Source of the DNA: Diospyros lotus | Taxonomy: Eukaryota > Streptophyta > Magnoliopsida > Ericales > Ebenaceae | DNA length: 64,000 nucleotides | Reading direction: 5' to 3' | NCBI RefSeq assembly: GCF_014633365.1 | Contig: NC_068346.1 | Coordinates: 13,599,030-13,663,029, forward strand | Shown here: piece after piece, positions 50,597-55,500 of the stretch | How the letters are laid out: the number at the start of each line of letters is the position of its first letter | Position numbering within the stretch: position 1 is the first letter of the stretch | Made by a program: the position numbers and the translations under genes | The notes under the pieces: model-generated | What the model saw: the letters and a program-made list of their open reading frames with translations, nothing else | Database searches by the model: none | Told to the model about the DNA's origin: nothing

Positions 50597-50863
50597 GCTT
50601 AGCCTTGTATAGTGCATTGAAATAAATCGTTTCTCAAACAGGCCGCAGTTGAAAAAGGGATAAAAGCCCAGTATGGGCTCAACAAGAGGGTTGAAGCTGT
50701 AGGCAATGTGAGGAGGCTCACCAAACTTGACATGAAGCTTAACGATGCCCTTCCAAACATCAAGGTAGATCCAGAGACATACACAGTGACAGCAGATGAT
50801 GTGGTTCTGACCTGTAATGCAGCTACAACAGTTGCCCTTTCTCGAAACTATTTTCTCTTTTAG
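8458..50863 (+). CDS. urease (urea amidohydrolase), 16 exons, N-terminus outside window
   Basis: Plant-type urease, the cytosolic nickel enzyme that hydrolyses urea to ammonia and carbamate. CDS in the window: 8458-8503, 8830-8935, 10994-11136, 11948-12058, 13039-13202, 13334-13709, 13805-13913, 14267-14406, 21673-21810, 21912-22003, 22932-23061, 23140-23298, 28584-28751, 29782-29916, 50486-50557, 50642-50863. These join in one open frame of 2311 bases (about 769 residues). Plant ureases are about 840 residues, so roughly 68 N-terminal codons lie upstream. Fused gamma, beta and alpha regions appear in order. Nickel ligands: His-Val-His at 13865-13873, carbamylated Lys 21733, His 21921, His 22951 and Asp 23269. 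The active-site flap Cys-His-His is in the exon at 23140. Fourteen of the fifteen introns are GT-AG; the last is GC-AG. Retroelements fill three introns, yet no exon is damaged. Confidence 0.96.
8830..8935 (+). CDS. urease exon 2 of window
   Basis: Encodes [18 protein letters not shown] and on to Ser-Phe-Leu-Pro, the end of the gamma-like region. Acceptor TTTAG at 8829, donor GT at 8936. The final G begins the codon completed in exon 3. Confidence 0.95.
8936..10993 (+). other. urease intron, 2.06 kb
   Basis: Mostly T-rich intronic sequence. A GC-richer patch at 9890-9965 with repeated GGGCC/GGCCC runs may be an old repeat fragment. I see no coding similarity, and short open frames here lack support. 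Confidence 0.6.
10994..11136 (+). CDS. urease exon 3 of window
   Basis: Encodes [20 protein letters not shown] to Arg-Ala-Ile-Gln, spanning the linker between the gamma-like and beta-like regions. Acceptor TGCAG at 10993, donor GT at 11137. Confidence 0.94.
11137..11947 (+). other. urease intron, 811 bp
   Basis: T-rich intronic sequence without repeats or coding similarity that I can recognise. Confidence 0.6.
11948..12058 (+). CDS. urease exon 4 of window
   Basis: 37 codons, [20 protein letters not shown] to Ala-Thr-Arg-Phe-Glu. This is the conserved GSHYHFxE segment of the beta-like domain. Confidence 0.96.
12059..13038 (+). other. urease intron, 980 bp, with poly-C tract
   Basis: Intronic sequence containing an uninterrupted run of 24 C residues at 12520-12543. 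The open frame on the minus strand across this run (poly-Gly) is an artefact of the tract. Confidence 0.65.
13039..13202 (+). CDS. urease exon 5 of window
   Basis: Encodes [20 protein letters not shown] and the beta/alpha linker, up to a Ser codon split with the next exon (AG|T). Acceptor CCAG at 13038, donor GT at 13203. Confidence 0.94.
13334..13709 (+). CDS. urease exon 6 of window (start of alpha domain)
   Basis: The largest visible exon. It carries the alpha-domain start [15 protein letters not shown] and the [13 protein letters not shown] stretch. Acceptor TGCAG at 13333, donor GT at 13710. Frame is continuous with both neighbours. Confidence 0.97.
13805..13913 (+). CDS. urease exon 7 of window, first nickel ligands
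   Basis: Encodes [20 protein letters not shown] followed by His-Val-His (13865-13873), the two histidines binding one nickel in all ureases. Confidence 0.97.
14267..14406 (+). CDS. urease exon 8 of window
   Basis: Encodes [20 protein letters not shown] to Asn-Phe-Gly-Phe-Thr-Gly-Lys, a conserved alpha-domain block. The donor at 14407 opens a 7.3 kb intron with retroelements. Confidence 0.96.
14626..14874 (-). mobile_element. probable LTR and primer site of an antisense retroelement relic
   Basis: CTCTGATACCA (14626-14636) is the complement of the iMet primer-binding site. Four bases on, a stretch starts TGTTGGGA (14641) and ends ATCAACA (14874), giving short inverted TG...CA ends and 234 bp. 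No second LTR or coding region was found, so only one end of the element survives. Confidence 0.45.
14875..15446 (+). other. intron sequence between LTR relic and solo LTR
   Basis: AT-rich with no coding similarity or clear repeat. The last five bases (CATAG) are the left target duplication of the solo LTR. Confidence 0.5.
15447..15860 (-). mobile_element. solo LTR of a Ty3/gypsy-like element
   Basis: A 414-bp unit with ends TGTCA...TGACA, flanked by an exact 5-bp target duplication CATAG at 15442-15446 and 15861-15865. No internal region is present, so two LTRs have recombined into one. On the minus strand it has a TATAAATAG box (about 15650) followed by a pyrimidine-rich leader. The terminal TGTCACG resembles the LTR starts of gypsy A and D. 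Confidence 0.88.
16171..16524 (-). repeat. 3' LTR of copia C1
   Basis: Plus-strand ends TGTTGGAAAA...ATTTAACA, 354 bp, followed by a pyrimidine run complementary to the polypurine tract. Confidence 0.95.
16532..20890 (-). pseudogene. gag-pol of copia C1, broken
   Basis: Read leftwards: gag capsid (about 20890-20070) with a damaged zinc knuckle whose second Cys is Tyr (near 20100); protease with an intact [12 protein letters not shown] (about 19750); the HHCC integrase zinc region (19330-19190); integrase core (about 19130-18542); reverse transcriptase with [10 protein letters not shown] (about 17490); RNase H (17194-16532) with a DxxxS/TG-like core and the ADLLTKGLP end. Stops and frameshifts separate the blocks, so no full polyprotein can be made. 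The gag ORF overlaps primer-site sequence at its extreme start only by open-frame extension. Confidence 0.9.
21051..21062 (-). other. primer-binding site of copia C1
   Basis: GCTCTGATACCA on the plus strand, the complement of the iMet primer site, directly beside the 5' LTR at 21063. Confidence 0.9.
21063..21417 (-). repeat. 5' LTR of copia C1
   Basis: Same ends as its partner at 16171-16524 (TGTTGGAAAA...TTTAACA), 355 bp, followed by the CTAAG target duplication. Confidence 0.95.
21553..21574. repeat. (CT)n microsatellite
   Basis: Eleven or so CT units in the intron, about 100 bases before urease exon 9 of the window. It adds to the pyrimidine-rich context upstream of the acceptor. Confidence 0.85.
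21673..21810 (+). CDS. urease exon 9 of window, carbamylated lysine
   Basis: 46 codons from Gly-Asn-Ser-Ala-Lys to Tyr-Asp-Ile-Gln. [15 protein letters not shown] contains the bridging carbamylated Lys (21733-21735) and the catalytic-site His two residues later. Confidence 0.97.
21912..22003 (+). CDS. urease exon 10 of window
   Basis: Encodes [20 protein letters not shown] to Thr-Tyr-His. The His codon at 21921 is a nickel ligand. The last codon is split AG|T. Confidence 0.97.
22004..22931 (+). other. urease intron, 928 bp
   Basis: T-rich intronic sequence; no repeat or coding similarity recognised. Confidence 0.6.
22932..23061 (+). CDS. urease exon 11 of window
   Basis: Encodes [20 protein letters not shown] to His-Leu-Asp-Met-Leu. 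The His at 22951 is a nickel ligand. It includes the [16 protein letters not shown] block. Confidence 0.97.
23140..23298 (+). CDS. urease exon 12 of window, flap and Asp ligand
   Basis: 53 codons. [20 protein letters not shown] is the mobile flap with its Cys-His-His. The Asp of SDSQAMGR (23269-23271) is a nickel ligand. Confidence 0.97.
23299..24480 (+). other. urease intron segment before gypsy B
   Basis: Intronic sequence, 1.18 kb. Two loosely similar stretches containing GGAAAAGGGTT occur at 24066-24080 and 24150-24165, a possible local duplication. No coding region recognised. Confidence 0.5.
24481..28260 (-). mobile_element. Ty3/gypsy retrotransposon B, internally deleted
   Basis: Antisense gypsy with related sequences at both ends: 24481-~24730 (starting TGTTAGATCC) and 27926-28260 (starting TGTCAGACTCC), each next to GA-rich segments and an ATACTGATCC block. 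A primer-site complement is at 27911-27922. Read leftwards it has gag, protease, integrase and a chromodomain-like end (near 24800), but reverse transcriptase and RNase H are missing. No target duplication could be confirmed, so the outer ends are approximate. Confidence 0.8.
24800..27900 (-). pseudogene. gag-pol of gypsy B lacking RT and RNase H
   Basis: Gag fragments at 27923-27711 and 27580-27290. The protease region is 26946-25942, with an Asp-Ser-Arg active site where DSG or DTG is expected. At about 25930 the sequence passes straight from the segment after protease to the RNase H/integrase linker, then the integrase zinc region (25880-25665) and the C-terminal domain (25161-24838). The FYWPQLKK and CxxCKRCKHE motifs of the zinc region are intact. 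About 1.6 kb of pol is absent compared with gypsy A. Confidence 0.82.
28584..28751 (+). CDS. urease exon 13 of window
   Basis: 56 codons from Val-Ile-Ile-Arg-Thr-Trp-Gln to Gly-Ser-Ile-Glu, including [20 protein letters not shown], a conserved alpha-domain block. Acceptor CCAG at 28583, donor GTAAG at 28752. Confidence 0.97.
28752..29781 (+). other. urease intron, 1.03 kb
   Basis: AT-rich intronic sequence with no repeat or coding similarity recognised. Confidence 0.6.
29782..29916 (+). CDS. urease exon 14 of window
   Basis: 45 codons, [20 protein letters not shown] to Ile-Pro-Thr-Pro-Glu-Pro. The donor at 29917 opens the 20.6 kb intron. Confidence 0.97.
30069..33651 (-). mobile_element. 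Ty1/copia retrotransposon C2, 3' part (LTR, RNase H, RT, integrase, protease)
   Basis: Antisense copia whose 3' LTR ends at 30444 (CTCAACA), directly followed by the pyrimidine complement of a polypurine tract. The LTR start is placed at about 30069 only from a TG and the expected length. The element is split at 33651 by C3 and continues at 39031. Degraded throughout. Confidence 0.85.
30450..33651 (-). pseudogene. pol of copia C2, broken
   Basis: Read leftwards: protease C-terminal part (33651-33466), integrase zinc region and core (about 33350-32657), a linker (32576-31936), reverse transcriptase (31936-31293) and a heavily damaged RNase H (31190-30460). The RT catalytic box reads Val-His-Val-Asn-Asp where Val-Tyr-Val-Asp-Asp is expected, so an active-site residue is lost. 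The final FLGM-type block is interrupted by a stop. Confidence 0.82.
33652..33844 (-). repeat. 3' LTR of copia C3
   Basis: 193 bp, plus-strand ends TCTAAACAAG...TTTCTACA. It carries a 10-bp insertion relative to its partner. Confidence 0.93.
33945..38231 (-). pseudogene. gag-pol of copia C3, broken but comparatively well preserved
   Basis: Read leftwards: gag (38231-37500) with a long open capsid region; zinc knuckle (near 37420) damaged by a stop; protease (37383 on) whose active site reads Asp-Ser-Glu-Val-Ser, missing the Gly of DSG; integrase zinc region with HLRLGHPSF (about 36790) and CxxC; integrase core (36546-35858); linker (35834-35475); reverse transcriptase with an intact [14 protein letters not shown] (about 34790); RNase H to 33945. 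Each block is a long open frame, separated by a few frameshifts or stops. Confidence 0.9.
38250..38830 (-). other. 5' untranslated leader of copia C3
   Basis: GC-rich stretch between gag and the primer-binding site. Short open frames here show no domain similarity and include repeated RSYPSF-like blocks from an internal duplication (about 38395-38440 and 38490-38540). Confidence 0.6.
38843..39025 (-). repeat. 5' LTR of copia C3
   Basis: 183 bp, same ends as the partner LTR, between the primer-site complement (38831-38842) and the GTTAC target duplication. Confidence 0.93.
39031..39395 (-). pseudogene. copia C2, gag end and protease start
   Basis: Continuation of C2 to the right of C3. It encodes a basic gag tail (about 39390-39231) and the protease segment with Asp-Ile-Gly-Ser-Ser-Asp-His-Met-Thr (about 39080). 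It stops at about 39395, where plus-strand gypsy protease sequence begins. The C2 5' LTR and most of gag are missing. Confidence 0.75.
39396..40980 (+). mobile_element. Ty3/gypsy retrotransposon D, left part, 5' truncated
   Basis: Sense gypsy closely related to gypsy A. It starts abruptly inside protease (Phe-Cys-Trp-Glu-Met-His-Gly), without 5' LTR or gag. Protease tail 39396-39853, reverse transcriptase about 39898-40440, RNase H 40532-40980. It is interrupted at 40980 by gypsy E. Confidence 0.9.
39396..40980 (+). pseudogene. pol of gypsy D, first part (protease end, RT, RNase H), broken
   Basis: The protease tail has [20 protein letters not shown] with several stops. RT keeps the [11 protein letters not shown] start, the [12 protein letters not shown] block and the FFDD catalytic box (about 40311). 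RNase H begins [16 protein letters not shown]. Stops occur at 40258, 40398 and 40817 and frame changes elsewhere. Not translatable as one protein. Confidence 0.88.
40981..41359 (-). repeat. 3' LTR of gypsy E
   Basis: Plus-strand ends TGTTGGGATT...CGGCCTATCA, 379 bp. It contains a poly-A run (about 41067-41087) and is followed by a pyrimidine-rich complement of the polypurine tract. Confidence 0.9.
41400..45840 (-). pseudogene. gag-pol of gypsy E, lightly broken
   Basis: Read leftwards: gag (about 45840-44900) with a [14 protein letters not shown] zinc knuckle at about 44900; protease (44700-44400) with Leu-Ile-Asp-Gly-Arg-Val-Thr, the DSG motif altered; reverse transcriptase (44198-43560); RNase H (about 43260-42850); integrase zinc region (42640-42500, CSVCQQNK) and core (42450-41950); C-terminal domain with [11 protein letters not shown] (about 41700); and a chromodomain-like tail to about 41400. 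Breaks: a stop near 45313 in gag, a frameshift with loss of one Asp at the RT catalytic box near 43625, a stop at 42743 and a frameshift near 41815. Confidence 0.9.
45855..46124. repeat. 5' LTR of gypsy E, with inverted segment and deletion
   Basis: 46022-46124 matches the end of the left LTR in the expected orientation. But 45868-45953 matches the LTR start in the opposite orientation and is followed by a primer-binding site (TGGTATCAGAG, about 45956-45966) also inverted relative to the element. About 160 bp of LTR middle is missing. So a segment covering LTR start, primer site and leader has flipped. Confidence 0.8.
46130..47735 (+). pseudogene. pol of gypsy D, second part (RNase H end, integrase, chromodomain-like), broken
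   Basis: RNase H tail to about 46240; integrase zinc region (46420-46620, CDTCRRCK); core (46640-46980) with [21 protein letters not shown]-terminal region (47250-47480) with [11 protein letters not shown] and [12 protein letters not shown]; decayed chromodomain to about 47690. Stops at 46530, 46782, 46837, 46962, 47008 and 47181 break it, and several fit CAA/CAG or TGG transitions. Confidence 0.88.
47739..48078 (+). repeat. 3' LTR of gypsy D
   Basis: Starts TGTCACGGGA after the polypurine tract and ends at about TTCTAACA (48078), 340 bp. It contains a TATATAAG box (about 47891), then a pyrimidine-rich leader. No second copy exists in the window, so the right end is approximate. Confidence 0.75.
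48639..48827. repeat. array of eight 17-nt mini-hairpins (7-nt arms, 3-nt CTC loop)
   Basis: Units at 48639-48655, 48661-48677, 48689-48705, 48711-48727, 48731-48747, 48755-48771, 48785-48801 and 48811-48827. Each is N3-TTAA-CTC-TTAA-N3' or close to it. The outer three bases differ between units but pair within them: TCG/CGA, CTG/CAG, TTG/CAA and TCA/TGA are perfect, and the others have one or two mismatches. The first loop is ATC. Spacers are 3-14 nt and unrelated. Confidence 0.88.
48841..48854. repeat. 14-bp perfect palindrome
   Basis: ATGCATCGATGCAT reads the same on both strands. It lies 13 bases after the hairpin array. Confidence 0.9.
49921..50485 (+). other. end of the 20.6 kb urease intron
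   Basis: Ordinary T-rich intron sequence ending in a TTTTGCAG acceptor at 50485. An open frame at 50252-50443 has no support. Confidence 0.6.
50486..50557 (+). CDS. urease exon 15 of window, followed by a GC donor
   Basis: 24 codons from Met-Ile-Met-Arg-Pro-Met-Phe to Phe-Val-Ser-Lys. The frame and conserved Ser-Lys-Ala-Ala junction place the splice at AAG|GC (50558), so this intron is GC-AG. No GT donor fits without losing conserved residues. Confidence 0.93.
50565..50594. repeat. (CT)n microsatellite in the GC-AG intron
   Basis: About 15 CT units occupy over a third of this 84-bp intron, close to its 5' end. Confidence 0.9.
50642..50863 (+). CDS. urease last exon
   Basis: Encodes [20 protein letters not shown] to the C-terminal Ser-Arg-Asn-Tyr-Phe-Leu-Phe and a TAG at 50861. 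It includes [15 protein letters not shown]. The C-terminal NYFLF is typical of plant urease. Confidence 0.97.
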   Translation, partial: AAVEKGIKAQYGLNKRVEAVGNVRRLTKLDMKLNDALPNIKVDPETYTVTADDVVLTCNAATTVALSRNYFLF

Positions 50864-51049
50864 GCATCACCATATAGTGGCTCTGTTTCACTGACTTGTT
50901 CTGCCTGACCTGTGTTGTAACTCGTAACACTATCTTTCGTTGTCTGTTTTGATGTTTTGCTAATGTTTCTTTAGAATTAGAACACCTGTTGTTGTGTTGA
51001 ACCTTTATGAGGATATTTCCACTAGAGCAGCTAGTTAAGAAATGCTGGG

Positions 51050-51055
51050 AATAAA
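51050..51055 (+). other. candidate urease polyadenylation signal
   Basis: AATAAA 187 bases after the urease stop codon. Confidence 0.45.
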
Positions 51056-51491
51056 GTGTAGTTATTTACCTTCTCATATTCTACCACTGTTATCTTCTTT
51101 TTGTGCAGTTACTAAGCTTTGGATGTGTAGTAAATGAACTGATTAGGCAGATGCGCAATAACTTATAAACTAGGCACATTGGTTAAACGCACATAAATTT
51201 GTGTTTTCCTGACCTTTGGAAGTGTGTATAAGTTTGGAATAATAGGAGTTTGGAATGCCAAGTCTGAGGGACGTTTTCGTGGCAACTATTTATGGGTGCA
51301 AGGACATCTATGTAATCCTGTCTTCTAAAATACAGATTTTGTAAGAGGAGGTTTATTTTACTTAAAATTTTTGAAAGGAACTTCTTGTCCGATGGTGCAT
51401 GTCCTTTATCGTTCATTATACGGAGGGAAAAGAATCAGTTAAATCATATATATTATTAGCATCAACTTCTTAAAAAATTATGATAGTGATT

Positions 51492-51497
51492 CACGTG
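51492..51497. promoter_or_regulatory. G-box upstream of lipoxygenase
   Basis: CACGTG about 700 bases before the lipoxygenase start codon. G-boxes bind bHLH factors such as MYC2 in jasmonate signalling. That it acts on this gene is inference from position only. Confidence 0.35.
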
Positions 51498-51693
51498 GGT
51501 ACTGAACAGTCAAGGAGCAAGGTCTTGTTTATTTATTTTTCACAAACATGCATCTGTTTTGTTAATAATTTTATTTATTTCATCTGCAACCTGGAGATGT
51601 GCAGCTTCTAGGCTCCTTCTAATCTTTGATTATTTTGTCCCTTCTGTTGCAAGTGTGTACATGAATGATCCATTCACCATGCCATGAAGTAAT

Positions 51694-51756
51694 AATATAT
51701 ATATATATACAGAGAGAGAGAGAGAGAGAGAGAGAGTGATATATATATATATATAT
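51694..51756. repeat. compound (AT)n(AG)n(AT)n microsatellite
   Basis: AT units, a spacer AC, about 13 AG units, then AT units again, about 440 bases before the lipoxygenase ATG. Confidence 0.9.
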
Positions 51757-51923
51757 GATTATCATCGTCTACCAAACATGGCTCCGTCAACTCTCCACGA
51801 GGATCATCCAGGGAGATCAACCACAAATTCTGTATCTAAAATCTAATCCCACTTAAGCCCCCTCCGCTCTAGTTGGCCTTTTTGCTGACATTATCATCAT
51901 GGCCAGCCTTTTTTTTCTTTTTT

Positions 51924-51931
51924 TATAAATA
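51924..51931 (+). promoter_or_regulatory. candidate TATA box of lipoxygenase
   Basis: TATAAATA 263 bases before the ATG. If used, the leader would be about 230 bases. AT-rich surroundings make this tentative. Confidence 0.4.
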
Positions 51932-52193
51932 TATCCACATTATTTTAGGGTTTCAATGAGAATTTGTATAATGATCAACTAAACTATAGAGTATCAAAAA
52001 TTACTTTTGACGTTCCATTTTCTTTCTTTTTTCATGTTGCTGATAAATTTGTGAAATCTACTAGTCCATCACTTAGCTTAGTTGGCCATCATCCATCTAC
52101 AAACTACAGTACCAGACATCCTGACATCCGATTGAACATTGCATTCAGAACAGGGGACTGACTAGCTTTGGTTTTACAAAGTAGTTTCCAAAA

Positions 52194-52578
52194 ATGTTCA
52201 CCGCTCAACAAACGCCCACTTCCAAGTCAAACATCTACGCCACCGCCGCCCTGCCCAGGGCGGCGGTAGCCGGCAGCAGTCTCACCAGAATCACCCAGGT
52301 CAAGGTGAACAGAAGAGGATCTGTAATGGCAGTGATCAGTGGAGGAGACAACAAGACTGTTGAGGCTCCTAAAGTGGTGGAAACCTCCGAGAAGTATAAT
52401 GGGTCGTTGCCATCTTCTTCAAGTGGTGGCGGGTTGGTTGATGTGAGGGCAGTGATCACCATCAGGAAGAAGATGAAGGAGAAGATCGCCGAGAAGCTGG
52501 ATGAACACTGGGAGTCTTTCATTAATGGGATCGGTCAGGGCATCTTGATCCAGCTGATCAGTCAAGATCTTGATCCTG
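52194..52578 (+). CDS. lipoxygenase exon 1
   Basis: Transit-peptide-like N-terminus and the start of the PLAT domain ([20 protein letters not shown]). Ends in the first base of a Val codon; donor GTAAG at 52579. Confidence 0.95.
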
Positions 52579-55500
52579 GTAAGTTCCTTTTTTACAATAG
52601 ATCACAACCTGCAAGCAATCACTACGTTTTGTGTGTTTTTTTTTTGAAGAATGCGCGTACCGAGTAAATTCACCAGATATAATAATAGCCCATAAACCTT
52701 TGTTCATCAAGTAAGCAAATAGAAGAAATCTCAGTCCTGACTACTTTTTTGCAACCTTTGTTTTGTTTCTTTTGGCTACCTAAACATCCGTAAAAGTGGT
52801 GGTTTGTGCCTCCCAAATTTAGTAATTTTTTTGGTTCTGTCCTCTTTCTCCAAGACTACAAGTTTAATTGCAATTTTATTATTATTATTCTTATTATTAT
52901 TATTATTATTTGAGTGGGTGGACTAATACAGCCTAACACAGTAGTAAATAGAAATTTGTTTCTCCCAGTTTGTTGATGATAAATTGATAATTCACATTCG
53001 TCAGTCTTTTTAATGAAGTTTTCTTATTAAACTAGTGTTTGTTAATCAAAATATGGGTTGCATAAAGTATGATATGGAAAGTATTTCGAAAAAATATATT
53101 TTTCATTGTATTTGTTAAATTTATCTGATAACCCACTGAAAAGAAGTCACCTAACTTATTTTCTGGGATTTTACAGATAAATTTCTGGTGGGGAATAAAT
53201 TTATCTAGGATTTATTTATAAAAAAAAAATTATTTAGGATTTTACAAATAAGAAAAAATGAGTTATATGTCCCCCATTTCATAAAACCCTCACTCTCAGT
53301 GTATTCTAAAAAATTTAACAAATAATTTGATCGAAATCTTATAATGTTTTCTAGCATTATCTTGTCTATTCTATATTTTAGTTCGAAAAATATTTCAATC
53401 ATATTTTGGTACAATCTTATTTTACTTATTTTAACAAAGGCCAACAAAAAATAAAAGTATTATTTTTTCCATAGTTGGCGGCAGATCATCTTCTTTCACT
53501 TTCTGCGAGTGTTTAAGAAAATGTTACTTTTCCTAGGCCATCCTTTTTTCTTTTTGTAAAGTTTTAGGAAGGGTTAGTTGGGGGCAGCAGCGAGTGGCTG
53601 GGTATCCTGGAATGGTTGTGTTCCTTCACATTGTTTCATTTGAAGTTTGCATTTTGTTCGTTTTAAGAGTTGAGGCATTATGACAGAGATGACTGGCGAG
53701 CCACAATTCATGTAGCCAACCCGACTGAATGTGATAACGGCTTGATATATTATTCTTTCTTTTTTTTTTTTTTTTTCTCCCAACGGGTCTAATACATGCT
53801 ATTGCTGCAGTGACCAAGTCTGGAAAGATTGTTGAGTCTAGTGTCCGGGGCTGGTTGCCTACCCCATCGAGCCATCCTTATATAGTTGAGTATGCTGCTA
53901 ACTTCAGGGTGCCGAACGACTTTGGACGTCCTGGGGCTGTCCTCATCACCAATTTCCATGGAAGGGAGTTCCACTTGATGGAGATTGTCATTCACGGTTT
54001 CAAGGATGGCCCGGTGTTTTTCCCTGCTAATACGTGGATTCATTCAAGGAAAGATAATCCTGAGAGCAGAATTATTTTCTCTAATCAGGTGAGAAACAAG
54101 AAAGGCATAACTTTGGATACTTCTCCTGAGAATTTTGCTATTGCAGCATGGATGGTTGATGTCAAGGAGTGTTGTCATTAACTTGAGCAGGCATATTTAC
54201 CATCGCAAACACCAGCAGGAATTAAAGATCTTCGACGTGAGGACCTACTTAGTATTCAGGGAAATGGGAAAGGTGAGAGGAAGCCACATGACAGAATCTA
54301 TGATTATGCCCCTTATAATGATTTGGGTAATCCCGACAAGTCTGAGGATTTAGTTAGGCCAGTCCTGGGCGATGAGGAGAGGCCTTATCCTAGGCGCTGT
54401 CGAACTGGACGACCTCCAACTAAGTCAGGTATTTGCTTTATTTCTTATCCTTTTTTCTCTTATAGTGCTGCAATTCTATAATTGCTTTTTATCTCTATAT
54501 CAAATGGAATTTGTGCAGATCCATTCTCTGAGAGGAGAATAGAAAAGCCCCATCCCGTTTATGTTCCTCGTGATGAAACTTTCGAGGAGATTAAACAAAA
54601 CACTTTCTCTGCTGGAAGACTGAAAGCTCTGTTACACAATCTGATACCATCTATTGCTTCTGCACTGTCGAGTTCGGACATACCTTTCGCGTGTTTTTCT
54701 GACATAGACAAGCTATACAATGATGGCGTTGTTTTGAAAGATGAAGAATGTAAAGAAGCAGTTGAAAATCAATCTGTCATCGACAAATTGAAACGGATAG
54801 TAACTAGTGGGCAAAGGTTGTTAAAGTATGAAATACCGGCCATAATTAGAAGTATGTTCTCTTTCCTTTTTCTATTCATTGTGCAAATTTGATATGAAAA
54901 TACCTAGCTGAAAGAAAGAGTTTCAGATGGGGCATGTCCTCATTTGGTTATAATATGATTCTGCCCCATGTTTCAAGCCACTTCTAGTTAATTGATGGTT
55001 AGAGTTCCAATTTGGGAACCCTTCGCCACCCATTTTCTACATGTTTGCAGGGGATAGATTTGCATGGCTGCGGGACAACGAGTTTGCACGACAGACTTTA
55101 GCAGGGGTCAACCCCGTAAACATTGAATTACTGAGGGTAATATTCCATCCAGACTTTCAGTAACACCCCCCCCCCCCCCCCCCCCCCCCCCGCAGGAAAA
55201 AGATTTAAAAAAAAAATGATGCTTAGGTGTATTCTGCAGGAGTTTCCAATTCTGAGCAAATTAGATCCTACAGTTTATGGCCCGCTGGAGTCTGAAATAA
55301 CAAAAGAGCTGATAGAGCAAGAACTGCACGGCATGAGTTTGGAAGAGGTATTAATTTTTGTGTGTAATGTTGATCAGTTCATATTCTCGTCATTTGTCTT
55401 CCAATCTAGTACTTCACTTTAGTATACAAAAATGTCGTATGAGAATCACCATGTCAAAGTAGAAAGTACGGTGCTTGGTAGTTGACCTTTGTGAACTTTT

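Larger units (their letters stand above)
50864..52193 (+). other. intergenic region between urease and lipoxygenase
   Basis: 1.33 kb. Holds the urease 3' untranslated region, a compound microsatellite and the presumed lipoxygenase promoter. No gene seen. Confidence 0.7.

Noticed and set aside
50558..50600. Retention of the last urease intron as coding sequence
   Set aside because: It would insert a Leu/Ser repeat and a stop shortly after, while splicing to 50642 restores the conserved C-terminus exactly.
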